From: Pseudomonas cerasi | GTDB taxonomy: Bacteria > Pseudomonadota > Gammaproteobacteria > Pseudomonadales > Pseudomonadaceae | Direction: 5' to 3' | DNA length: 64,000 nucleotides | Assembly: GCF_900074915.1 (NCBI RefSeq) | Contig: NZ_LT222319.1 | Span: 3,319,001-3,383,000 of the forward strand | Shown: positions 9,091 to 16,675 of the stretch, piece by piece | Layout of the letters: each line of letters opens with the position of its first letter | Numbering within the stretch: position 1 is the stretch's first letter | The notes under the pieces: generated by a model | The model's database searches: none | What the model saw: only the letters and a program-made list of their open reading frames with translations | What the model was told of the DNA's origin: nothing | Translations under genes and position numbers: made by a program

Positions 9091-9908
9091 GGCTGCAATA
9101 CCGAGGACACCAACAGTTGCGAATACGGGTGTTGCGGGTCATCGAGAATCTGGTCAGTCAGGCCGCTTTCGACCACTTCCGAGCGACGCATGACCATCAA
9201 CCGGTCGGCGAGCAGCCGCGCGACCGCCAGATCGTGGGTAACGATGACCACGGCCAGATCCAGCTCCCGCACCAGGCCGCGCAACAAATCGAGCAAGCGG
9301 GCCTGCACCGACACGTCGAGCCCGCCGGTGGGTTCGTCCATGAACACCAGTCTGGGGCTGGAGACCAGATTGCGGGCGATTTGCAGGCGCTGCTGCATGC
9401 CGCCGGAAAAGGTCCGCGGCAGGTCGTCGATGCGCTGCGGATCGATCTCCACCTGGATCAGCCAGTCCAGCGCGGCACCCCGCAACTGCTGATAATTACG
9501 TACCCCCTGCGCCATCAGACGCTCGCCGATATTGGCGCCGGCCGACACGCCCATGCGCAGGCCATCGCGCGGGTTCTGTTCGACAAAACCCCACTCGGTG
9601 CGCAGCAAGGTGCGCCGCTGCGCCTCACTGGCGCTGTACAGGTCGAACCGGTCGCCCGCCTTGCTGCGATAGTCGATGCTGCCGCGGTCCGGCGGGCAAC
9701 GTCCGCTCAACAGCGAGAGCAGCGTGGATTTCCCCGAGCCGGACTCGCCAACGATGCCCAGCACTTCGCCGGGGTACAGATCGAAACTGACGTCCTGACA
9801 GCCCTTCTGCACACCGTACAGGCGAGTCAGGCCGCGTACCTTGAGCAGCGGCTGCACCGCGTCAGGAAGGCGCCCGCCCGCCGCGTCCAATGAACGTGCA
9901 CTGATCAT
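9087..9908 (-). CDS. phnK: C-P lyase ABC-type protein PhnK
   Basis: The 273-residue ABC protein shows Walker A (GESGSGKST), signature (FSGGMQQRLQIAR) and Walker B (LVFMDEPTGGLD). PhnK docks on the PhnJ face of the C-P lyase core complex. It overlaps phnJ by four bases and phnL by four. The N-terminal 17 residues before VQPLLKVRGL are longer than usual, so initiation could be slightly downstream. Confidence 0.92.
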   Translation of the reverse strand: MISARSLDAAGGRLPDAVQPLLKVRGLTRLYGVQKGCQDVSFDLYPGEVLGIVGESGSGKSTLLSLLSGRCPPDRGSIDYRSKAGDRFDLYSASEAQRRTLLRTEWGFVEQNPRDGLRMGVSAGANIGERLMAQGVRNYQQLRGAALDWLIQVEIDPQRIDDLPRTFSGGMQQRLQIARNLVSSPRLVFMDEPTGGLDVSVQARLLDLLRGLVRELDLAVVIVTHDLAVARLLADRLMVMRRSEVVESGLTDQILDDPQHPYSQLLVSSVLQP

Positions 9909-10792
9909 CGGTCGTTCTCCTGCTGTTTGACGCGCTGGGCGCAGTAATCGGTGTCGGAGCAGACAAAGCTCTGCGTCCCGGCATCGTCGAGAATCAGCTC
10001 GTCGAGAAAGGAATCATGACTGCCGCAGATCGCACAGCACTGCTCCCAGCGCTGCACCTCGAACGGGTGATCTTCAAAGTCCAGGCTTACTACTTGCGTA
10101 TACGGCGGCACGGCGTACAGACGCTTTTCGCGCCCCGCACCGAAGAGCATCAATGCCGGGCTCATGTGCAGCTTGGGGTTATCGAATTTGGGAATCGGCG
10201 ACGGGTCCATCACGTAGCGTTCATCGACCATCACCGGGTAGGCGTAACTGGTGGCGATATGGCCGAAGGTGGCGATGTCCTCGTAGAGTTTGACGTGCAT
10301 AACGCCATAATCATCCAGCGCGTGCATGGTCCGGGTCTCGGTTTCCGAGGGCTCGATGAAACGCAGCGGCTCGGGAATCGGCACCTGATAGACCATGATC
10401 TGATCGGCCTGCAGCGGCGTTTCCGGGATCCGGTGACGGGTCTGGATGACGGTCGCCTCAGGCGTGCGCTCGGTGGTAGCGATGCCGGCCGTGCGGGCAA
10501 AGAAACGCCTGATCGAGACAGCGTTGGTGGTGTCGTCAGCGCCCTGATCGATGACCTTGAGCACATCATCAGCGCCCAGGATCGCAGCGGTCAGCTGCAT
10601 CCCGCCAGTGCCCCAGCCATACGGCAGCGGCATTTCCTGCCCGCCAAACGGCACCTGATAACCGGAGATCGCCACCGCCTTGAGCAAGGCGCGACGAATC
10701 ATGCGTTTGGTCTGCTCGTCCAGATAAGCGAAGTTGTAGGCCTCATCCCGTGCAGGCCTTTGCTGTGCGGTGTTCATCGGTGCATTACTCAT
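9905..10792 (-). CDS. phnJ: Carbon-phosphorus lyase PhnJ (radical SAM)
   Basis: PhnJ is the radical-SAM enzyme that cleaves the C-P bond of 5-phosphoribosyl 1-phosphonate, releasing the alkane. I chose the ATG at 10792 (MSNAPMNTAQ) because it overlaps the phnI stop in an ATGA and gives 295 residues. The open frame itself extends to 10918 without family-like sequence. The C-terminal cysteine cluster is intact: CCAICGSHD followed about 20 residues later by FVCSDTDYC, covering the FeS ligands and the catalytic cysteine of the family. It works in the PhnGHIJ core complex. Confidence 0.95.
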   Translation of the reverse strand: MSNAPMNTAQQRPARDEAYNFAYLDEQTKRMIRRALLKAVAISGYQVPFGGQEMPLPYGWGTGGMQLTAAILGADDVLKVIDQGADDTTNAVSIRRFFARTAGIATTERTPEATVIQTRHRIPETPLQADQIMVYQVPIPEPLRFIEPSETETRTMHALDDYGVMHVKLYEDIATFGHIATSYAYPVMVDERYVMDPSPIPKFDNPKLHMSPALMLFGAGREKRLYAVPPYTQVVSLDFEDHPFEVQRWEQCCAICGSHDSFLDELILDDAGTQSFVCSDTDYCAQRVKQQENDR

Positions 10793-11868
10793 TGGTCGCT
10801 CCCCGGTTTCGGTGCAGACTTGCGCAGCTTGCGGATCAACTCCAGTTCGGACTGGAAATCGACGTAATGCGGCAGCTTGAGGTGCGAGACGAAACCCGCC
10901 GCTTCGACGTTGTCGCAATGCGCCAGGACGAACTCTTCCTGCTGGGCCGGTGAGCGGACTTCTTCGTTGAATTCCTCGGCGCGCAGCGAGCGGTCCACCA
11001 GCGCCATGCCCATCGCCTTGCGCTCAGCGTTGCCGAAGGCAAGGCCGTAACCCCGGGTAAACTGCGCGGGTTCGCTGGCCGAGCCGACGAACTGATTGAC
11101 CATCTCGCATTCGGTGACTTCAATGTCGCCAATCGCAATCGGGAAGCCCAGTTCTTCAGGTTCGATCCAGACTTCCACCTCGCCGACGCGGATTTCCCCG
11201 GCGAACGGGTGATTGCGGCCATAACCGCGCTGGGTCGAATAACCCAGCGCCAGCAGGAACCCCTCATCGCCACGCGCCAGCGCCTGCAGGCGCTGGGCAC
11301 GACTGGACGGATACTCCAGCGGTTCGCGGGTGATGTCCGCCACGCGCTCACCGTCGTCGACTTCGGGCTTCATAAGCCCTTCCTTGGCCAGCAACCCGAG
11401 CACTCGCGGACAGGGCTCAAGGGTGGCGTGCGGGGTAACTTCCGGGCCCGGGTGCTCGCCTTCGGCCAGCAAGGTGAAATCCAGCAGGCGGTGGGTGTAG
11501 TCGAAGGTCGGCCCCAACAATTGACCGCCGGGGACGTCCTTGAACGTGGCCGACAGGCGACGGTTGAGCTGCATGTTCGAGGTGTCGATGGGCAGGCTGG
11601 CGCAGAAGCGCGTCAGCGTGGTGCGATAGGCACGCAGCAGGAAGATCGCTTCGATCAGATCGCCCGCCGATTGCTTGATCGCCAGCGCAGCCAGTTGCGG
11701 GTCGTACAGCGAACCCTCGCTCATGACCCGCGCGACCGCCAGCGGCAGTTGCTGGCGGACCTGCTCGACGTCGAGTTCGGCAATGCCGGTGTCGCCACGA
11801 CGCCTGCTGGCCAGCAGACGGTGAGCGTTATCGATGGCCTGTTCGCCACCCTTGACCGCGACGTACAT
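10789..11868 (-). CDS. phnI: C-P lyase core subunit PhnI
   Basis: The 359-residue protein begins MYVAVKGGEQAIDNAHRLL, the characteristic PhnI start. The ATG at 11868 shares its last base context with the phnH stop (TGATG), so I reject the longer upstream frame. With PhnG, PhnH and PhnL, PhnI makes the alpha-D-ribose 1-(alkylphosphonate) 5-triphosphate from ATP and phosphonate, displacing adenine. Cytoplasmic core complex. Confidence 0.95.
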   Translation of the reverse strand: MYVAVKGGEQAIDNAHRLLASRRRGDTGIAELDVEQVRQQLPLAVARVMSEGSLYDPQLAALAIKQSAGDLIEAIFLLRAYRTTLTRFCASLPIDTSNMQLNRRLSATFKDVPGGQLLGPTFDYTHRLLDFTLLAEGEHPGPEVTPHATLEPCPRVLGLLAKEGLMKPEVDDGERVADITREPLEYPSSRAQRLQALARGDEGFLLALGYSTQRGYGRNHPFAGEIRVGEVEVWIEPEELGFPIAIGDIEVTECEMVNQFVGSASEPAQFTRGYGLAFGNAERKAMGMALVDRSLRAEEFNEEVRSPAQQEEFVLAHCDNVEAAGFVSHLKLPHYVDFQSELELIRKLRKSAPKPGSDQ

Positions 11869-12464
11869 CAGGCACACTCCTGCACACGGGTGCTGCGTGG
11901 CAAGCCGACCAGTCGATTGCCAGAGACAAAGAACACATCCAGCCCGCAAGGGAAGACATTACATGCTTCACGTGCAGCCCAGAAACCTTCATCCAGCGGC
12001 AACGCCACCGAATGGTGTCGCTCGATGCCGGGACCGCTCCAGGCAAGCATCCGCCCGCCTTCCAGGTCAGGCAGCTGGATCAGCAAGGTGCAGGATTGAT
12101 CCGGGTAGCGATCATTGCCGGTATCGAAATCGTGCAGTTGCAGAGCAGTCGATGCATCGAGCAACGCGAAGCGGGCCGCGTGCCGGTCAGTGACAATCGG
12201 GCTGCCGCAATGAAAGGCAATGTTTGCGCGAATCGCCGGGGTATCGAATGCCGGCGCCAGCCACACTGGCGTGTCCAGGTCCAGCAACGCCAGGCACAGG
12301 GCATGGGTTGCACTGTCCAGGCCCTGCAAGGCCGGCGGTTGGTGCGCGGTGGGCAGGGTCTGAATCACGCCCGGCCCGGACAACGCCTTGAGGGCGACGC
12401 GAAAACTGCGCTGGGCGTCCAGTACCGGATCGGTGAAGGCAGGTTGCAAAAGGACGGCATTCAT
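11868..12464 (-). CDS. phnH: C-P lyase core subunit PhnH
   Basis: The 198-residue protein starts MNAVLLQPAFTDPV at 12464, giving the family's length and a TGATG overlap with phnG. The longer frame reaching 12584 lies inside phnG and is not family-like. PhnH is part of the PhnGHIJ complex. The motif DAQRSFRVALKALSGPG near the N-terminus is the recognisable family segment. Confidence 0.94.
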   Translation of the reverse strand: MNAVLLQPAFTDPVLDAQRSFRVALKALSGPGVIQTLPTAHQPPALQGLDSATHALCLALLDLDTPVWLAPAFDTPAIRANIAFHCGSPIVTDRHAARFALLDASTALQLHDFDTGNDRYPDQSCTLLIQLPDLEGGRMLAWSGPGIERHHSVALPLDEGFWAAREACNVFPCGLDVFFVSGNRLVGLPRSTRVQECA

Positions 12465-12928
12465 CAGTCTTCTCCTCGGACCAGGGTAAAGAATTCGACT
12501 TTGGTGGCAGCGGCCTCCGCGTCCTTGCGCGCCCGACGCTCGGCTTGCGCACGCGCCAGCGGCTCGATCAGTTCGGACAGCCACCAGGCCTGCTGCGCGC
12601 CCTGCAAATGCGCGTCGGCCAGAGCCGCCAGTTCGGCGTGGCGCTTGTCGCGTCCGGCCAGATAGCTGTAGCCGGTGCGACCATCGGCCAGACGCACCAC
12701 ACAGCGCGTCACACTCATTTCGCCGAGGTTGAAAGCTGAACCGGTGCCGCCCATACGGCCCCGCACCAGGGTCATGCCGATTTCCGGAGCGCGGATCATC
12801 TGGTAATCGGTGTCGCGCAACGCCGCTTCGTGACGCTGCAATCGCTCGCGACTCGGCTCATCGATATGGGCACGTGCCAAGACGCCCATCCAGTGCTGAC
12901 GTGCGGCTGTTTCAGGGGATGCTTGCAT
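12464..12928 (-). CDS. phnG: C-P lyase core subunit PhnG
   Basis: The 154-residue PhnG-family protein contains PEIGMTLVRGRMGGTG and LGEMSVTRCVVRL, both typical of the subunit. It is the first catalytic gene after the regulator phnF, 14 bases downstream of it. It belongs to the PhnGHIJ nucleosidase/lyase core in the cytoplasm. Confidence 0.94.
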   Translation of the reverse strand: MQASPETAARQHWMGVLARAHIDEPSRERLQRHEAALRDTDYQMIRAPEIGMTLVRGRMGGTGSAFNLGEMSVTRCVVRLADGRTGYSYLAGRDKRHAELAALADAHLQGAQQAWWLSELIEPLARAQAERRARKDAEAAATKVEFFTLVRGED

Positions 12929-12942
12929 GGAACACCTCGGGG

Positions 12943-13692
12943 TCAGTCCGTCGTTGGGTGGCCAGCCATCTGGCTGTCGGCAATCGGGTTGAATGCCACT
13001 TGGTACTGGAAGCGGTCTGAACGGCTGACCGAGCGTGAAAGCTCTACGGGCCGCCCCGACCGGTCACACGAAACCGTCAACACCGTCAGCGCAGGCATGT
13101 GTCGGGGCATCAGCAGCAACCCGGCCTCTCCGCGGGACGGCAAGCGGGCACCGATCAGGCTCTGTGCACGGCTCAACGGCAACTCGCGCTCGGCCAGGTA
13201 CTGGCGTACCGAGCCGCCCTGATACTCAGCCAGCAACTCGCTGTAACGGGCGCTGTAGCGATGGCAGATCAGACTCACGGCCTGTCCGTCCAGCTTGCGC
13301 AAGGTCTGCAGTTCAATCAGTGGCGCATGCTCGGCCAGCCCCAGATGCAGCGCATCTTCCTGGCTGGCGAGGCATTCGCGGCGCACCAGCAGCACGGCCT
13401 CGACCCCGATGCCCTGCGCCGACAGCGACTTGCTATAGGCGCTTTCGGCCTGCATCGGGTAGATCAACGGGCGTTCCAGTACCTGAGTGCCCTTGCCCTG
13501 CCGGCGCAGCACACTGCCCTCGCGGACCAGTTCGTCGACAGCACGGCGAATCGTGTGGCGGTTGACGCTGAAGCGTTCGGCCAGCTGAAACTCGGCGGGC
13601 AGGTAATCGCCAGGCAGGTACGTGGCCAGCTCGTCACGCAGCGTCTCAGCCAGTTCCAGGTACATCGGCTCATCTTGTCTAGACAACTGCAT
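12943..13692 (-). CDS. phnF: GntR/HutC-family regulator PhnF
   Basis: The 249-residue transcription factor has an N-terminal winged helix (LPAEFQLAERFSVNRHTIRRA, residues about 32-52) and a C-terminal UTRA-type effector domain, as in the HutC branch of GntR. Two starts are possible: ATG at 13692 (MQLSRQDEP) or ATG at 13665 (MYLELAET). The first places a perfect 12-bp palindrome inside the opening codons; the second leaves the palindrome in the 5' leader. Neither has a strong Shine-Dalgarno. It is inferred to repress the phn operon and probably itself. Confidence 0.9.
   Translation of the reverse strand: MQLSRQDEPMYLELAETLRDELATYLPGDYLPAEFQLAERFSVNRHTIRRAVDELVREGSVLRRQGKGTQVLERPLIYPMQAESAYSKSLSAQGIGVEAVLLVRRECLASQEDALHLGLAEHAPLIELQTLRKLDGQAVSLICHRYSARYSELLAEYQGGSVRQYLAERELPLSRAQSLIGARLPSRGEAGLLLMPRHMPALTVLTVSCDRSGRPVELSRSVSRSDRFQYQVAFNPIADSQMAGHPTTD
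13675..13686. promoter_or_regulatory. Candidate PhnF operator palindrome
   Basis: TTGTCTAGACAA is a perfect 12-bp palindrome at the start of phnF. HutC-type GntR proteins commonly bind short palindromes with a TGT-N6-ACA-like core, and this fits. A near copy (11 of 12 identical) lies at 16351-16362 in phnC. Binding by PhnF is inferred, not shown. Confidence 0.5.
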
Positions 13693-13696
13693 GGTT

Positions 13697-13718
13697 AAAA
13701 AAAGTGTTCATTGAACAC
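13697..13718 (-). terminator. Terminator/attenuator-like hairpin between phnE and phnF
   Basis: On the minus strand, GTGTTCA-A-TGAACAC (13718-13704) is followed at once by seven T residues (13703-13697), 10 bases after the phnE stop and just before the phnF ATG. The stem is short and AT-containing, so it would be a weak terminator. It could lower readthrough from phnCDE into the enzyme genes. Confidence 0.45.
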
Positions 13719-13728
13719 CCCTCTTCTG

Positions 13729-14517
13729 TCAGATGAATTGCTTGCGCAGGCGCTGCGACATGATGTCGATGACGCTTACCACAACGATGATCACCAGCAG
13801 CACGGCGCTGGTCTGGACGAACGCAAAGGCGCGAATGTTTTCCCAGAGGATAACCCCGATGCCCCCTGCGCCGACCATCCCGACCACGGTTGCCGAGCGC
13901 ACATTGGATTCGAACCGGTATAGAGCATAGGAGATCCACAGCGGCATGACCTGCGGAATGACCCCGTAGATGACTTCCTGCAAGGCGCTGGCACCGGTGG
14001 CGCGCACCCCTTCGACCGGTCCGGGCTCTATGGCTTCGACAGCTTCGGCGAACAGTTTGGCGAGGACCCCGGTGGTGCTGATCCACAGTGCCAGCACCCC
14101 GGCGAACGGCCCCAGCCCGACGGCGACCACAAACAGCATCGCGAACACCATCTCGTTGATCGAACGAAAAGCGTCCATGCAGCGCCGCAGCGGCAGATGA
14201 ATCCACCACGGCGTGATGTTCTCGGCGCACAGGATGCCCAACGGTATCGAGCAGACAATCGCCAGCGTCGTACCCCACAGGGCGATCTGGATAGTCACCA
14301 GCATTTCCTTGAGGTAGCTGCGCCACTCACGGAAGTCCGGAGGGAAGAAATCGGCGGCGAATGTAGCCATGTTCGACGAGTCGCGAACCAGTGCCATCGG
14401 GTTCATTTCTGCGCCCTGCCAGGCCCAGGCCAGTGCAGCGAGCAACAGGCCCCAGCCCAGATAACGGGACCAGTTGGGTTTGCCTGCAACCTGGGCGTAG
14501 GCAACGTGAGTGGTCAT
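13729..14517 (-). CDS. phnE: Phosphonate ABC transporter permease PhnE
   Basis: The 262-residue inner-membrane protein has about six hydrophobic segments. It also carries the binding-protein-dependent permease loop (EGVRATGASALQEVIYGVIPQ, EAA-type) around residues 165-185, which contacts the ATPase PhnC. It forms the PhnCDE phosphonate importer with the flanking phnD and phnC. The stop is followed by a terminator-like hairpin. Confidence 0.93.
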   Translation of the reverse strand: MTTHVAYAQVAGKPNWSRYLGWGLLLAALAWAWQGAEMNPMALVRDSSNMATFAADFFPPDFREWRSYLKEMLVTIQIALWGTTLAIVCSIPLGILCAENITPWWIHLPLRRCMDAFRSINEMVFAMLFVVAVGLGPFAGVLALWISTTGVLAKLFAEAVEAIEPGPVEGVRATGASALQEVIYGVIPQVMPLWISYALYRFESNVRSATVVGMVGAGGIGVILWENIRAFAFVQTSAVLLVIIVVVSVIDIMSQRLRKQFI

Positions 14518-14545
14518 GACGAACTCCTGATCGTGAACGGCTGGC

Positions 14546-15556
14546 TCAACCTGCGGAGCTGCCTGCGGTTTTCTGGTTCAGCTCAGTGATACGCTCCTGC
14601 AACTTGCTCAGGCTGGCATCGATATCCTTGAGACGGGCAGTTTTCTCCTGGGCGTCCAGCGTGGTGCTGGCAGCCACTTCGGTGCGCTGCTTGAACAGCT
14701 CGAGCTGGCGGATGGGCAGCAATTGGTCATCGCTGGACTTGAGAAACTTGCCCATCTGCATGTTCTTCAGGACGGTTTTCTCTTCATCGGTATTGCCATA
14801 ACTGGTGAAGAACTCACGAATCTTTGCCTTGTCCTGGTCCGACAGCGCCTTGCTCCAGACAATCGGGTCGGCCGGGATCAGCGGCGATTTCCAGATCACC
14901 TTGAGTTGCTCGACCTTGTCGGGTTGGGTCACAGCCAGGCGATCCCAGCTTTCGGTATTGAAGGTCGCAACGTCCAGCTGCCCCTTGGCAACACTCAGGG
15001 CGTTGACTTCATGACTGGAGTTCAAGGTGCGCTTGAAGGCAGTGGACGCATCGACGTGGTTTTTCGCAAACACGTAATAACCTGGCACCAGATAGCCCGA
15101 GGTGGAGTTCGGGTCGCCGTTGCCGAAGGTCAGGCTCTTGGCATTCTTGAGCATGTCTTCGACGCTATTGATCGGGCTGTCCTTGCGCACGATCAGCAGG
15201 CTCCAGTAACCCGCGTCACCGTTGGCTGCGGAGGTCTGGGCAAAGATCTCGCCGTTGGAGCGGTCCACCGCTTCCATCGCCGCCTTGTTGCCCAGCCAGG
15301 CCACGTCCACCTTGTTGAAGCGCATGCCCTGAATAAGGCCGGCGTAGTCCGAAGCGAAGGTGGCATTGACCTTGAGACCGGTCTTGCGGCTCATGTCATC
15401 GAGGAACGGCTGCCAGATACTTTTCAGGTTTTGCGAAGACTCGGTGGACATGATGCCGAAATTGATGGCTTTTTCTTCTGCGGCCTGGACGGTGCCCAAC
15501 GCGTAGGCAGTCAGCAAGGCGGCAGAGGCGAGAAGACGACCGATACGCTTGAACAT
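14546..15556 (-). CDS. phnD: Phosphonate ABC transporter substrate-binding protein PhnD
   Basis: The 336-residue periplasmic binding protein begins with a signal peptide (basic MFKRIGR, hydrophobic core, VQA cleavage region near residue 25). The mature part starts with INFGIMSTESSQNL and has GNGDPNSTSGYLVPGYY near residue 140, a ligand-loop signature of PhnD-type proteins. It captures phosphonates for PhnE/PhnC. It lies 28 bases upstream of phnE and 44 bases downstream of phnC. Confidence 0.93.
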   Translation of the reverse strand: MFKRIGRLLASAALLTAYALGTVQAAEEKAINFGIMSTESSQNLKSIWQPFLDDMSRKTGLKVNATFASDYAGLIQGMRFNKVDVAWLGNKAAMEAVDRSNGEIFAQTSAANGDAGYWSLLIVRKDSPINSVEDMLKNAKSLTFGNGDPNSTSGYLVPGYYVFAKNHVDASTAFKRTLNSSHEVNALSVAKGQLDVATFNTESWDRLAVTQPDKVEQLKVIWKSPLIPADPIVWSKALSDQDKAKIREFFTSYGNTDEEKTVLKNMQMGKFLKSSDDQLLPIRQLELFKQRTEVAASTTLDAQEKTARLKDIDASLSKLQERITELNQKTAGSSAG

Positions 15557-15600
15557 GCAGGCTCTCCGGAAAATGTCAGGTGGGGGATGTTGAAAGGACG

Positions 15601-16434
15601 TCAGACCTTGGCCAGCGTCAGGCTGGCTTTTTGCCGCACGCGCCGGCTTCGTTCGGTGATCATCAGACTCGCGTCCGCGTCTGCACCGTAGAGGTCGTTG
15701 AGGAACTGTTTGCTGAGCTCCTGCGCCAGACCATCAAAATGAATACGCCCGGATTTGAGCGCCACCGCACGCGGGCAATAGCGCACGGCATAATCGACCT
15801 GATGCAGGGTCACCACGACCGTCTTGCCGTCGCGGCGGTTGATGTCGGCGAGGATTTCCATAACGCGGCGGGCCGATTCCGGGTCCAGTGAGGCAATCGG
15901 TTCATCGGCGAGGATCACTTCGGCGCGCTGGGTCAAGGCGCGGGCAATCGCTACCCGCTGCTGCTGCCCGCCGGACAGGGTCGAAGCCCGTTGCGCGGCA
16001 AGGTCCGCCAGCCCGACCCTTTCCAGCGCGGCCATTGCACGCTGTTTTTCCTCGTTGTTGAACAGCGCCAGACTGCCGCGCCAGCGTGGCATGCGCCCCA
16101 GACAACCGAGCAGGACGTTGTCCAGCACGCTGAGGCGATTGACCAGATTGAATTGCTGGAAGATATAACCGATATCGGCGCGCAGACGTCGCACCTGGCT
16201 GTTGAGGCGGCCGGAGGACTGAACCTCGCGGCCCAATACCTGAACCTGACCGCCATTGCTGCGATCACAGCACGCCAGACCGGCGAGATGCCGAAGCAGC
16301 GTTGACTTGCCCGAACCGGAAGCGCCAATCAGCGCGACCATCTCACCAGGTTGTATAGACAACGCGAGATCAATGAGAGCGCTTTTGTGGGAAAAGGTCT
16401 TGTTCAGGCCTTGTACATGAATGGCTTCGTTCAT
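15601..16434 (-). CDS. phnC: Phosphonate ABC transporter ATPase PhnC
   Basis: The 277-residue ATPase carries Walker A (GASGSGKST), signature (LSGGQQQRVAIAR) and Walker B (VILADEPIASLD). I start it at the ATG at 16434 (MNEAIHVQGLNK), which gives the family N-terminus; the open frame continues to 16485 without support. It is the first gene of the phn operon and energises PhnDE import. A PhnF-site-like sequence lies inside its early coding region. Confidence 0.93.
   Translation of the reverse strand: MNEAIHVQGLNKTFSHKSALIDLALSIQPGEMVALIGASGSGKSTLLRHLAGLACCDRSNGGQVQVLGREVQSSGRLNSQVRRLRADIGYIFQQFNLVNRLSVLDNVLLGCLGRMPRWRGSLALFNNEEKQRAMAALERVGLADLAAQRASTLSGGQQQRVAIARALTQRAEVILADEPIASLDPESARRVMEILADINRRDGKTVVVTLHQVDYAVRYCPRAVALKSGRIHFDGLAQELSKQFLNDLYGADADASLMITERSRRVRQKASLTLAKV
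16351..16362. promoter_or_regulatory. Second PhnF-operator-like site, inside phnC
   Basis: TTGTATAGACAA differs by one base from the perfect palindrome at 13675-13686. It lies within the phnC codons for the segment just before the Walker A motif. It is unusual to find two such rare sites in one operon by chance, but codon constraint could explain this one. Confidence 0.3.
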
Positions 16435-16473
16435 GAGGCTTCTCGGTCTGTGCACGACCCGGGACAGGTCGCA

Positions 16474-16490
16474 TTTGGTTGTCAACCAAA
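16474..16490. promoter_or_regulatory. Inverted repeat upstream of phnC
   Basis: TTTGGTT-GTC-AACCAAA is a perfect 7-bp inverted repeat 40 bases before the phnC start. It lies where an operator would be expected between a Pho box and the start codon. The binding protein is unknown; PhnF is one candidate, although the sequence differs from TTGTCTAGACAA. Confidence 0.35.
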
Positions 16491-16525
16491 CTGAACCTGT
16501 GTTGTTGCAGCCTCATGAACCGCGA

Positions 16526-16543
16526 GTGACCAAGTGATAACAG
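16526..16543 (-). promoter_or_regulatory. Candidate Pho box upstream of phnC
   Basis: Read on the minus strand, CTGTTAT-CACT-TGGTCAC resembles two 7-bp PhoB half-sites (CTGTCAT consensus) with a 4-bp spacer; the halves match 6 of 7 and about 5 of 7. It lies 92 bases upstream of the phnC start, a sensible place for phosphate-starvation control of the operon. The match is by eye. Confidence 0.5.
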
Positions 16544-16675
16544 TTTGTCACCAATCGTGTGGCAACGTACAGCGGTGGGACCCTCATCCGCTGCATTGCC
16601 ACGCTGAAGCATTGGGACTGAAAGAAGCCCAGGCAGCCGCTCCCGGTACTGCGGAGCGGCGCAAACGCAGCCGGA

